Origin: Pantoea sp. Eser
GTDB taxonomy: Bacteria > Pseudomonadota > Gammaproteobacteria > Enterobacterales > Enterobacteriaceae
Length of the DNA: 64,000 nucleotides
Assembly: GCA_009830035.1 (NCBI GenBank)
Contig: SZZY01000011.1
Coordinates: 80,349-144,348 of the forward strand
Direction: 5' to 3'
Of this stretch, positions 27,673-36,984 are shown one piece after another (position 1 is the stretch's first letter; each line of letters begins with the position of its first letter). Position numbers and translations under genes: made by a program. The notes under the pieces were generated by a model, which saw only the letters and a list, made by a program, of their open reading frames with translations, ran no database searches and was not told where the DNA came from.

Positions 27673-28390
27673 TTATTTCTCCTCCTGAACGGCTTTTCTC
27701 AGAGGTGGAGAAAAGGAAGAGCGTTTCTTACCAGTAAGAATGTCAGGATCGGGCATGCCCAGTTTTTCTGTTGCCTGTTGTGCTTCTTTCGTCTGGAGTG
27801 CTATGTCAGCACGATTAACCCTGACGGTTCGATAAAGGCGTAGCACACCATATACTTTTCTGATTAAGTGAGCGCAATGGCTCAGTAGTTCATCGCGACG
27901 GTTGCGGGATATGAGACCGTAATGAGCCGCCTGGAATGCTTTAATGTGGCCATCTGGTCATATCCGACAAGCACCCATACACATCTGTAACCCAGCGGAG
28001 AACGACTGTTATACGCCTATACTAGGTGGAGACGAGGAGGCAATGTCAGAAAATGAAACAGCAGGGGGAACTGATTTCAATATAACCTCAAGTTCTTCTA
28101 CCCGGCTCTTGATATGATCTCCAGCTTCATTCAAAAGCGTTTCAACCCTGAACATAGCCTCATCTGCCCATGGGTTATCCGCCAGGGAATCCTGATAAAT
28201 AATTCCTGAGCGCTTAATAGCCTGGGGCATGCTCATGATGGCATGCTTAGCTTTACTTTACACCTTCCCTCGCCTGAGCCTGCGGGCGGCCTTCCCAGAG
28301 ACGGATAGCATAGTTTGAGTGGACCTCGATTTTCAGGGAAGATGTGAGTCCGCCCGGTTTATCGCTTCGCGTTTCATTTTCAGTGGTCAT
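27673..28390 (-). pseudogene. ICE protein of TIGR03761 (PFL_4669) type, stops and frameshifts
   Basis: The start is an ATG at 28390 with ACAGGAGAT upstream. The first 41 codons (GGLTSSLKIEVHSNYAIRLW) end at TAA near 28264. The next piece starts MSMPQAIKRSGIIYQDSLAD at 28236 and continues to SSPPSIGV at 28009. After further shifts come RCVWVLVGYDQMATLK and then AFQAAHYGLISRNRRDELLS, VNRADIALQTKEAQ and the end KKRSSFSPPL, with the stop at 27673. These motifs match what I recall of the TIGR03761 family, which lies near the replication genes of SPI-7-class elements. Function unknown. Confidence 0.6.
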
Positions 28391-28698
28391 GAAGTCATCT
28401 CCTGTAAGATCCCGGTCAGGTTCGACCTGAGTCAGTGATACTCTTCAGGCAGGAGCTTGCGGACAACCAGAAACCAGATCCCTAATCTCGGAAATTCACT
28501 TATATGGCTTCATAGCGGGCTAGTTCAGGGCGTTGAAGTAGTCAGTTATATAAAATGACACCTCAAACTGATTATAAATCAATAGCTAAATTCCTTTCAT
28601 GTTTTACTCAAACTAGACATATGCAGCACTGTACATTTTTCATCCACCGCTACCACTCGCAGCAGTGATTGTTTTTTAACCGCCAGTGCTAGAAGTAG
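28391..28698. other. Spacer
   Basis: About 300 bp with no gene found on either strand. It carries the ribosome-binding site of the gene ending at 27673. The AT-rich stretch 28540-28620 is unlike the rest of the ICE backbone. Confidence 0.35.
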
Positions 28699-29933
28699 CT
28701 ACCTATCGTTTAGCTTTCTACGAATATCTCTAACCAAATTTCGTATGTTCTCTTCCGATACAGGATGGACAGAAGAACGTGGTTCTGGCTTCCACAGCTG
28801 TTGTTCAGGACGCTGAGCGTTTTTTTGCCCAGCACTCTCAGGCGAATTATCAGCCTGACGGGGCGCGTATAACCTGCCCTCACGGGCCTTTTTCATCACG
28901 GCCAGCAACCAGCCAGCCGGGTTGCTGAGCTGCTGGCGTGCCATCACCTTTTGCAGGCTGAGCAGGACCCTTTTTGCCTGCTCCTCAGGCAACGCCTGCA
29001 GTTGGGCAGTCAGCATGGCAATATCTTCTGCCGGAACAAGTTCATGCAGAGTGTCGGGAAGCACAGGTTTATCCGGTACGTACGTATTTTTATTCACACT
29101 GTGTGATACTACGTACGTAATGGTTCGGTTTCCGAACCCGGTCATAACTACCTGTTTTTACTGGCAGTACGGATTCCGAACTCAGTGAGTTGTTGTACCT
29201 TTCTGGACTGAGTTCGGTTTCCGAACCCTATTTTTTGGCGGCGTTTCTTTGACGTTTATGACTGAGTTCGGTATCCGAACCCGGTGCGGGACAGGGTATT
29301 CGGTGATGATGTTTCGCCATCTGGCTGGCCGTCTGTGGGCTGTCCAGACGCGATTCGATCAGCGCAAGATGGCTGCGATAATGGCGCATGGTGGGGTCGT
29401 TTTTTATATCGTCGAGCACTTCGCGGGCGGTCTGGTCTGGCTGATAGTCCGGTTTTTACTCAGGCAGGCGTCCGCCACCGTATCAAGGAAGCGGGGGTCG
29501 AGCGTTTCCGCATCGCTGAACGTCAGGGGCTCATCGTGCTGAGCATAGATATTCCCCCGCACCCGGCCTTTATCATCACGCACGCGTTTGCAGAGGCTGA
29601 GCCAGACGGTTATTCGCAGCATCAGCAGGACGCAGTTACCGTTTCCCTTGAGGCTTTTTCCTTTCCTGGTGAGGCAAGCTGCAGCTCGTCATAGCTGGGG
29701 AACACCGCCCCCTCATTACTTTGTGCATACAGCCGGATCATCATCCAGCCCATCTTGTCCAGTGGTGACAACCGCGTGTCAAGCAGAAGGCGGCGGGGAA
29801 TGGAATCATGCACATTTCCGGTAAACAGCAGGCCGTTACGTATCCTGCCATCATCCCGCCGGGGATTGGCCGCAAGGCGGGCATTCATTTTATCCAGAGT
29901 ATAAGCAATCAGGCTTTCTGCAGGCAGACTCAT
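28699..29933 (-). pseudogene. STY4528-family ICE replication protein, fragmented
   Basis: The start MSLPAESLIAYTLDKMNARL and the text GRIRNGLLFTGNVHDSIPRR and DTRLSPLDKMGWMMIRLYA (29933-29640) match the helical DNA-binding head of STY4528-type proteins. Frame changes near 29630 and 29420 and a TAG near 29230 split the middle (RITVWLSLCKRVRDDKGRVR; EVLDDIKNDPTMRHYRSHLA), and the C-terminal part (PEEQAKRVLLSLQKVMARQQ, NPAGWLLAVMKKAREG) runs to 28699. Total length, about 410 codons, fits the family. It is thought to take part in ICE replication. The linker is made of repeated Gly-Ser-(Asp/Glu)-Thr-Glu-Leu units. Confidence 0.75.
29122..29280. repeat. Three inverted repeats gttcgg-n3-ccgaac
   Basis: Near-identical palindromes stand at 29122-29138, 29212-29226 and 29266-29280 inside the linker of the STY4528-like gene; a half site is at 29174. 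They encode the repeated GS(D/E)TEL units. They may be simple coding repeats or iteron-like DNA sites. Confidence 0.85.
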
Positions 29934-29990
29934 TATTTTTCCTTTTCGGCCACCATCACAGCCGTTCTGAACTGTCAGTATGCTTAGTAC

Positions 29991-30010
29991 TGCACCCGCG
30001 TACGGGTGCA
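29991..30010. other. Palindrome tgcacccg-n4-cgggtgca
   Basis: A perfect 8-bp inverted repeat with a 4-base loop between the STY4528-like gene and the small ORF at 30033. No T-run follows on either strand, so it may be an operator or attenuator rather than a terminator. Confidence 0.6.
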
Positions 30011-30032
30011 GGGTAAACAGGCTGCCATGCTG

Positions 30033-30239
30033 CTATTTCCGTATGGCGCTGTTATAGCGTTCGTGGCTGAGAAGAAGCCACGTCCGGCCTTCGTTGCGAC
30101 TCAGCAGACGCCAGAACGGGCCGAGATCGATTTTGTAGTAACCGCAGCCTTTCTCATCGAGCCGGGTGTAATTAGGCTCCCCCTGGGAAACGGTGACCCT
30201 GACGTAACGCCTTCTGACAGCATTGCGGCGGCGTACCAT
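30033..30239 (-). CDS. Small basic protein of unknown function
   Basis: 68 codons (MVRRRNAVRRRYVRVTVSQG, then GCGYYKIDLGPFWRLLSRNE and WLLLSHERYN). The strand-helix-rich end looks like a real small domain, and the basic start could bind nucleic acid. It overlaps the shifted tail of the DUF2786 gene in a different frame. No family recognised with confidence. Confidence 0.45.
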   Translation of the reverse strand: MVRRRNAVRRRYVRVTVSQGEPNYTRLDEKGCGYYKIDLGPFWRLLSRNEGRTWLLLSHERYNSAIRK

Positions 30240-30848
30240 GGGGAGCCCGCAGGCCCGGCGCAACCATCCTGTATTTCATACTGCGGCTTTCCAGCCAGTG
30301 GCTCATCACCTGCTGCTCTTCGCTGCTGATGTCAGTCGCCGATATCACCTCACGCGCACCCCACATACCCAGCCGTCACGAAACTGCTCCGCTCTCGCCC
30401 GGCGTGTGGCCAGTTTCAGCCGCTTACTCTGGGTTTTGAGATAAGAATTTGTGGCATCTTTCAGCTGGCGCGTCAGCACATCAAAGGCATAGGCTGCTAT
30501 CTCAGGTTTTTCACTGAATCCGTAAAAGGTTATCGAACGGCGATACCCAGCAGATGTCTGACGCCATGAGTAATAAGCGCGGCAACCAAAGGCATGACAG
30601 ACGCCCCAAACAACGGTCACCATCCATTCCGGAACTTTTTCAGCATCCGAAGCGGCCGTGCGGGAAGACGCTTCCCGGACAGATGTAAGTCCGGCGTCAA
30701 GCTCGCTGATACCGTATCTGGCCATCAGCTTCTGGGCACGCTGCAGGGCCAGCCCTGCCTCATGGGCATTACTGTTGCTGCGGCCCAGCTTCAGCAATTT
30801 CCTTACAAGATTCAGCAGTCGCAACTGTCGCTGTGAGTTATTCATCAC
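30172..30848 (-). pseudogene. DUF2786-domain ICE protein, frameshifted
   Basis: The start NNSQRQLRLLNLVRKLLKLG and NAHEAGLALQRAQKLMARYG is the DUF2786 signature; the middle (VWGVCHAFGCRAYYSW, RSITFYGFSEKPEIAAYAFD) is the second conserved domain of these proteins. Near 30360 the frame changes from FRDGWV to WGAREVISATDISSEEQQVM, the usual continuation, and runs to 30172. Its ATG overlaps the stop of the preceding gene by 11 bp. Function unknown, common in ICE and phage DNA. Confidence 0.65.
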
Positions 30849-31485
30849 TGTTATCCTTCCCGTACGTCAGACTGCATTGCAGATCCCGAAGACGGCGCAT
30901 AACACGCATCAGGCGCAGCAGTTTCAGGGCGTCTTCATCTGTCAGTGCAAGTGCTTCCCCCTCACCCGGTCCGCCAGTGAAAAGCTCCGGCAGACCACAC
31001 ATCCCTGCCGCAGGATGCAGCGCAGGCGCTTCGCCGGTCAGGCCCAGCAGAAATGCGGCAGCTTCAGAACACACCTCAGCTGCCGCGCCGTAACCGGCAG
31101 ACATGTCGTTGTCGCGTTGCGGAAGAATTTCATCTTCGCAGCCAAGGACCTCACCCAGCTCCCATGCCAGACGAAAGGCGGTATTCTGGAGGTGCTCGAT
31201 ATCGTCCTGATGGGCCGGTACATGCCAGATGCTGTCATTAATGACCGGCGCGTCATCCTGTAGGACAACTTCAGGTTCTGGTGTTAATAAAAGGGAAAGC
31301 AGGCCATCCTCCCCATTATCCTTTTCTCCACCATTCTCTTCTGTGTACCCATCGGAGAAGGTAACCAGCCCGCTAACATCCCCGCTCTCACCTGAAATGA
31401 CCGGCGCGGCACCGTACATATCTGGCTGAACCTCATGTCGTGGGGACTCAATAATCGGTGTTTCAGAAGGAAGAAGACGCATCAC
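30838..31485 (-). CDS. Acidic ICE protein of unknown function
   Basis: 215 aa, open. The N-terminal half is acidic and low in structure (GGEKDNGEDG). The C-terminal half contains FRLAWELGEVLGCEDE and TDEDALKLLRLMRVMRRLRD, helical and probably a binding surface. It overlaps the end of the parB-like gene by 23 bp and the DUF2786 gene by 11 bp, so it is in the replication/partition operon. I do not recognise the family. Confidence 0.6.
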   Translation of the reverse strand: MMRLLPSETPIIESPRHEVQPDMYGAAPVISGESGDVSGLVTFSDGYTEENGGEKDNGEDGLLSLLLTPEPEVVLQDDAPVINDSIWHVPAHQDDIEHLQNTAFRLAWELGEVLGCEDEILPQRDNDMSAGYGAAAEVCSEAAAFLLGLTGEAPALHPAAGMCGLPELFTGGPGEGEALALTDEDALKLLRLMRVMRRLRDLQCSLTYGKDNSDE

Positions 31486-32542
31486 CCGGAACGGGCGTTA
31501 CAGCCCCTCCTGAGACCTCAGAACGTGAACTGGAGACAGGTAGCGGGATGCTTTCAAGCTCATCTGACCCTGTGGTATGCAGGGCGGGATCAGCATTAAC
31601 AGGCTTGTTTGCGGCGGGAAAGGCAACCGGCTCCGGCTCGCCAAAGTGATGTCTGCGGTTGCGTTGTTTAGGATCAAGTTCCATTATCCAGCGGTCATAG
31701 TCCAGTTCAGGATGGAGTAACGCCTGCAGTAAATCACCAATAAATTCATCGCGAAACATCTCCTGAGACCACAATTCCGGCGAGTTGAAACGCCCACAAC
31801 ACTGGCCAAAAACGTCGCTGAAGGATTTGTCGCCTGCGTCTGAAATCAGGCAAAACTCATCCCACACACGTTCCGCATCATGCCGGAGCGCCAGCAGTGC
31901 CGTTACCTGCGGCCTGCCGAGCCCGGACTCAAGCAGGTCTGGGATCCACGGATAAAGATATTTCAGCGCATCTTCCATACGGCTGATAGTTGAATTATGT
32001 ACCGGCAGACCTTCACGAGTGAGAAGCTCTGACAACTGACGCAACGAAACCGTCTTTCCCATCTGCTCTTCATATATAGAGCAGGCGTTGTGGATGCCTT
32101 TCGCCTTTTCAATAAAGCTCAGGTCACCGCGTACTTAATTCTCTGCCAGATGGCCGGTAACGCACTGCAGCCGTCCCGGCCACGGCTTCAACAGCACATG
32201 GATCCGGAAAAAACGGTCTTCTCCGGTCTCCTGCCACAGTTCTGACAGGATCTGATATCGGGTATTTCCGCCGTCGCTGAAAATGTAGATATCGGGCTCA
32301 CCATCCGGGTCACGGGTCACTTTGGGCATAGTGTCCAGCCCGCGCGATCGGATGGAAGCCTTGATATCGTCATAACGCGGATTGCGTGACGTCCGGGGAT
32401 TATCAGGATTCGGGCTTAACTGGTTGAGCGTCAGGACCATGGGCCTTTCAGCCGCCGGCATGACGCTGATATTGCCGGCCGCCTGCGACTGGCGTCCCGA
32501 CTGCAGCATGGCAGCCCCCACATTAGAACTTTTACGGCTCAT
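31463..32542 (-). pseudogene. ParB-family partition protein (TIGR03764 type), one in-frame stop
   Basis: The frame is open from MSRKSSNVGAAMLQSG except for one TAA at 32135. The ParB/Srx-like N-terminal domain shows TLNQLSPNPDNPRTSRNPRY and IYIFSDGGNTRYQILSELW. After the stop the same frame gives SFIEKAKGIHNACSIYEEQM and LPVHNSTISRMEDALKYL (helix-turn-helix). The C-terminal tail is Pro/Ser-rich. It works with parA in keeping the excised element and partitioning it. Its start overlaps the dnaB stop (ATGA). The single stop could be recent or readthrough-tolerated. Confidence 0.8.
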
Positions 32543-33882
32543 GCCTGTTTCCTCCCGCTGCGGTAAACGAAGTCATAGCTGCCTTCCTGAAACTCCGAAA
32601 ACAGCGTGTAACGCCCGTCAAATTTGACTTTCACCGTGCCGGTTGGCCCCTACCGCTGCTTGCCGACAATGATGTCAGCCACCCCGGCATCAGAAGTTAC
32701 GGGGTTATAAACCTCATCCCGTTAAATAAACATGATGAGGTCTGCATCCTGCTCCAGCGCACCGGAGTCACGCAGGTCACCATTGTTGGGGCGTTTATCG
32801 GCCCGCTGCTCCACCAAGCGGTTGAGCTGGGAAAGCGCCAGTACCAGACAGCCCAGCTCTTTGCCGAACGCCTTGAGCGAGCGGGAAATTTCCGCTATTT
32901 CCTGCGTGCGGTTTTCCTGCTCGGGGGAGCGGACAAGCTGCAGATAGTCCAGCATGATGAGAGCGGGCGCGCAGTGTGGCCGGGGTCTGGTAACTGGTAT
33001 CATTAATGATTAGACGGTTTTTCCACTCAATAATGCGACCGGTTGCCTCGGACACACGAGCCCAGTCTTCATCATCCATGTTGCCGCTGCGAAGCCGGGA
33101 CAGTTCTACCCGGCCTTCTATCGCCAGCAGACGCATCATCAGCTGTTCTGAGGGCATTTCAAGGCTGAACACAAACACGTGATCGTCAGGTTTTGCTCCC
33201 ACGGCCGCGGTGCAGGCGGCCATGGCCAGAGACGTTTCGCCCATGGAAGGACGGGCGGCCAGAAGTGCCAGATCGCCGGGCTGGAGACCACAGGTCATCG
33301 CGTCCAGTTCACTGAAACCGGTCGGTGTCCCAGTGAGGCCTTCACTTGCGGACATGCTTTCCAGATGCGTCAGCAGTTTATCCAGCGCCTCGTTAACGCC
33401 GGTCTCACTGTTGAGCTGCATAGCTCCCTGTTCGGCAATGTAAAACAGCTTACCTTCGGCCGACTCAAGAATGCCCGCTGAGCTGGCTTTTGGGGCCTGC
33501 ACATCGGAAAGAAGACTGTTCCCCACCGTCATCAGCTGCCGCAGGCGGCTTTTCTCCGCCGCCACCCCGGCGTAAGCTAGGATATTGGCTGCAGACGGCG
33601 TGTTTTTACTCATTTCAGCCAGATAAGCAAAGCCGCCATACTGCTCAAGGTCGCCTCTGTTCTCCAGCTCTCCAGCCGTTCCGTAATAGTGATGAGATCG
33701 AGCGGTAGCCCCTCCCCGGCCAGTTCAGCCATCACACGGAAAACCATACGGTTCGGCCGGGAAAACAAATCTTCCGGGGAGATTTGCAGTATCACCTCAT
33801 CCCACCGGTCGTTATCAAGCATAAGTCCGCCCAGTAAGGCCTGCTCAGCCTCGTAAGAGCAGGGCATCATCATCTCACACAT
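32539..33882 (-). pseudogene. dnaB: DnaB-type replicative helicase of the ICE, frameshifted, Walker A lysine lost
   Basis: The N-terminal domain (YEAEQALLGGLMLDNDRWDE) is followed by a frameshift near 33665. The helicase domain shows GFSELDAMTCGLQPGDLALL, then the Walker A loop as ARPSMGETSLAM, where the family has GRPSMGKT; the invariant lysine is glutamate (codon 33237-33239). Walker B region ([14 protein letters not shown]) comes after another shift near 32985, and TAA near 32722 interrupts the C-terminus before KVKFDGRYTLFSEF. In this ICE class the helicase drives element replication. Its start overlaps the parA stop. It cannot be active. Confidence 0.85.
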
Positions 33883-34760
33883 AGCGCACCTCCCGGGTCA
33901 GAACGTCACTGAAACGACTCTGCCACTCAGGGAACAGTTCACAGGCGAGGTCGTGCATGGTGACAGCTGCGGCTGGACCTTTGCGGCGCGTTTTGTGTTC
34001 CAGACGATGCACGGGCTGCTGCTTGACGTGCCCCAGTTTGAAAATATCCAGCGCCTCGATACGGGTATCGAGTAAACGATAAACGTCACGGTAGCCCAGC
34101 GCAGAGGCGTCGTAGTGTTTTTCGTTAATGATGGCGGCAAGACCGTCCATCGCTTCACGGTCAAGCAGGGTGTTTTCGATACAGTTGACGAGAATGGAAA
34201 TATCAGGAGGGTGGATACCGTAATTTTCATAGGTTTTCAGGCGGGTAAGGATATGAAGGGAGCCGCAGATAAAATCACGGACATCCGGAAGGATGGGTTT
34301 AACAACGCCCATCACATTATCGGTAGAGGACAGGAGGGAAAGCTCGGTCATGAAGCCTGTTGCGCCTTTCAAATCCACAATAATAGCGTCATAACGGTTA
34401 AAGAAAGGATGCTGAAGTATGTTACGCAGGCGCAGACGGCCGTCTGCAGCGTGGAGCATCGCGGTCGGCAGCAGCTCGTCCGGGTCGTTAGAGTAGATGA
34501 CATCTAGATTTTTTATGGCGGTCTATGAACTGCTGATGCGTATGGTCAGTGACCATACGCATCAGCAGTTCATAGAGGCCGAAAGGGGATTCATGCTGCA
34601 GCGCGAAGATACTACTGGCTGTGGGCTGAGAATAGTATGCATCCACAAGAAGGGTGTTCAGGCCGGCATCGGCAAGAAAACCGGCAAGGTAAGCAGCAAA
34701 CGTGGATTTGCCTTCTCCACCTTTGGGAGAGATAACGGGAAGTATATTCATATTGCACAT
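33875..34760 (-). pseudogene. parA: ParA/Soj-family partition ATPase interrupted by a palindrome
   Basis: The N-terminal deviant Walker A reads LPVISPKGGEGKSTFAAYLA. The middle, up to FGLYELLMRMV, is followed by an inserted inverted copy of its own coding sequence (34523-34575), after which the frame is lost. NLDVIYSNDPDELLPTAML resumes in another frame and continues through NRYDAIIVDLKGATGFMTEL to the stop at 33875. ParA of PAPI-1 and SPI-7 stabilises the excised circle. Start could be 34760 or 34751. Confidence 0.8.
34523..34575. repeat. Perfect 53-bp palindrome inside parA
   Basis: Arms of 26 bp (ctatgaactgctgatgcg... and its exact reverse complement) with a single g between them. The left arm corresponds to the coding sequence for YELLMRMV. 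The right arm is an inverted duplicate that breaks the frame. Confidence 0.95.
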
Positions 34761-34842
34761 TCAAATCAAATGATTAGATGTATGCACGAGTACCTAGATC
34801 ACATCTGTCAGAAAATAAACTAAACCATTAACATTTCAGCGA

Positions 34843-34892
34843 TGGGATTGAAAACCCCCGTGTCCCTGGTTCGATTCCGGGTTCGGGCACCA
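34843..34892 (+). other. attachment site: 3' half of tRNA-Phe gene
   Basis: The sequence from gggattgaaaa through the T arm ggttcgattcc to gggcacca matches the anticodon arm (GAA anticodon) and 3' end of tRNA-Phe. The 5' half (D arm, first acceptor strand) is absent, so it is not a functional tRNA gene but the duplicated target left by integration. SPI-7 and related ICEs integrate in tRNA-Phe and have parA nearest the distal att, as seen here. Confidence 0.88.
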
Positions 34893-34900
34893 TATTTAAA

Positions 34901-34924
34901 GAACCCGCCTCTGGCGGGTTTTTG
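34901..34924 (+). terminator. Rho-independent terminator after the tRNA remnant
   Basis: Stem aacccgcc / ggcgggtt with a 4-base loop followed by TTTTT. It is the normal terminator of the tRNA-Phe gene, kept with the att site. Confidence 0.8.
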
Positions 34925-34974
34925 CATTTCAGGACGGCGAACCCGGGCCCCGACGGTTCACTCCACTCCTTGCC

Positions 34975-36835
34975 TCAGCACTCGACCCACACCGCGCCGG
35001 CATCCGCCGATTTGACGCACTGCGCCACCCAGCGCACGCCCATCAATCCGGCATGCACATCGGGATACCAGAAATCCTGCAGGAAGGCGCTGTCGCCACG
35101 ATCGCTGGCGTCCATTGCCAGCGCGAAGCGACGGTAAAGGTTCGAGCAAGCTTCGAACAGCCCTTCGCTATGACCGCCGCCGATGCGATCCTCCTCCAGT
35201 GCGTGCGGGCTGAGACACCCCATGCCGCGCTCCAGAATCCGCACCGGTTCGCCCTGCACTTCATAACGCAGTTGGTTTGGCTGTTCATCCCACCACTCCA
35301 GGCTGGCTTTAGCGCCCACCACCCGAATCTTCTGGCCGTGCATTGAGCCGGCATTCACCGCCGAGGTCCACAACGTGCCAACCGTGCCGTTGTCATATTC
35401 CATCATCACAAAGGCGTTATCTTCCAACAGCGCGCGGGTGGCGACAAAACTCTGACGTGAACAGAGCAGCCGCGTCACTTTCAGCTGCGGCAGCATCGTT
35501 TCCGCAATAAACAGCGGATGCGTGGCGAGATCGCCCAGCACATAACTCGGGCCGACAAAGCGCGGATCGACCCGCCAGCGGGTGCTTTCATTCTGTAACT
35601 CCACCGCCTCATTGTGGAAGCCGTGAGCAAACTGCATATTGACGATGCGGATCTCGCCCAGCGCACCAGCGGCGATAATCTCGCGTGCCTGATGAACCAG
35701 CTGATGCCCGGCATAGCCATAGGTTACGCCGATCACCTTCTGCTTCTGCCGGCTCAGCTGTTCCAGCTCATCCGCCTCTTCGACAGTAAAACAGAGCGGC
35801 TTCTCGCACACCACGTGCAGTCCGGCGTTCAGCGCCGCCCGACAGATAGCGAAATGGGTATTGTTGGGCGTAGCGATTGAGACCGCTTCAATCCCGTCTT
35901 CCCGTTCGGCTTCTGCGGCAAACAGGCTGGCGTAATCGGGATAACAGCGTTCAGATGCCACGCCAAGCGCATTGCCAAATTCACGCCCGCGTGCGGCATC
36001 AATATCAAACGCGCCCGCCAACAGCGTAAAGTTGCTGTCGCGCACCGCCGGATAGTCGATAGCGCCCTGCCCCAGCAGACACAGCACGCCTTCAGCGCAG
36101 GCGCTAAAGAAGTCGAGTCCACGCGTAATGGCGTGGCGCCACCGCTGATGATGGACGTCTTTGAAATGCAGATAGTCTATGCGCGTCCAGTAACGTTGCA
36201 GCTCGTCAATCGGGTCCATGCCGGCATAGTCAGAGATGGCCGGTGTCGAGACATAAACCGGCCACCTGATGCGGAATATCGTTCACCAGCCGCGCCAGTT
36301 CATCGGCGAACTCAATACAGCCGCCCGCATGCGGATGGATCACCGCCCGCACGCCATACTCCTGCCAGGCGATCTGGCTCAGAATGGTGATGTGCTGCAT
36401 CATGCGTTGCCACGCCTCATCGTCGAGCCGCGGCGACTTCTCCGACTGACCGGCATATTTGGCCCGCTGCGGATTACCAAAGTCGATGATCACCAGATAA
36501 GGCGGCGGCGCGTTCACGCCTGCGGTTTTTGTTGCAGTCGGGACCTGCGCCAGGTTGCGGCACAGGTTGTGGGTCAGCGTCACCAGCGCCGGAAAATGCG
36601 CTTCACTGACTAAATCATCAAAAATGGTGCCCGCCACCAGCGACAGTTGATGGGCATTAAGCTGCCGGGTCAGTTCATCGGGATCGGTTGGCAGTTAGCC
36701 CCAGGGCCCCAGCTCGATACTGCGGTAGCGCGCCTGCACGGCCTCCGTCAGCACTTTCTGGCAGGGCGGCAGCCACGGATTATTCGGATCGTCTACGCCC
36801 CAGCTGCAGGGCGCGTTTGCAATGTGTAGGGTCAT
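34975..36835 (-). pseudogene. Fusion of a sugar-phosphate isomerase (IolE-like) and a Gfo/Idh/MocA dehydrogenase
   Basis: The ATG at 36835 starts MTLHIANAPCSWGVDD and leads into a xylose-isomerase-like TIM barrel (VRAVIHPHAGGCIEFADELA, GLCLDTGHL; DYLHFKDVHH further on). TAA replaces a tyrosine codon near 36696, and a frameshift follows GLCLDTGHL near 36250. At GQGAIDYPAV the frame passes directly into DSNFTLLAGAFDIDAARGRE, the second strand of a Gfo/Idh Rossmann fold. So the isomerase C-terminus and the GxGxxG loop of the dehydrogenase were deleted, joining them in frame. The dehydrogenase part is complete afterwards (CEKP, GGGHSEG) and ends at 34975. Neither enzyme should work. Originally a two-gene inositol/sugar catabolic unit. 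Confidence 0.8.
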
Positions 36836-36873
36836 GAGACCTGCCTGTGCGATGAGAACTGCTGGCAGTATCA

Positions 36874-36912
36874 AATAAAAATTTCATCACAGACAACAAT
36901 GAAATTTTCATT
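36874..36912. promoter_or_regulatory. Operator candidate aatgaaattttcatt (copy 1)
   Basis: A perfect palindrome at 36898-36912, upstream of the isomerase fusion gene; an imperfect copy (aataaaaatttcat) lies 24 bp away at 36874. The same 15 bases occur at 38115-38129 on the other side of the LacI-family gene. Confidence 0.65.
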
Positions 36913-36940
36913 TTTTGATAGCGATCGCGTTTAATCGCTT

Positions 36941-36968
36941 CATTTATGATAGATTTCTATCATAAATG
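36941..36968. promoter_or_regulatory. 28-bp palindrome, 13-bp arms
   Basis: catttatgataga-tt-tctatcataaatg, perfect arms with a 2-base centre, between the LacI-type gene stop and the isomerase start. No T-run follows. It may be a second operator type or an RNA hairpin. Confidence 0.7.
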
Positions 36969-36984
36969 GATTAACTCTGCCGTT

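Noticed and set aside
29122..29280. CRISPR array
   Set aside because: Three short palindromes with unequal spacers of about 40-75 bp that are coding sequence; no leader and no cas genes.
34843..34892. Functional tRNA-Phe gene
   Set aside because: Only the anticodon arm and 3' half are present; the upstream bases do not form the D arm or acceptor strand.
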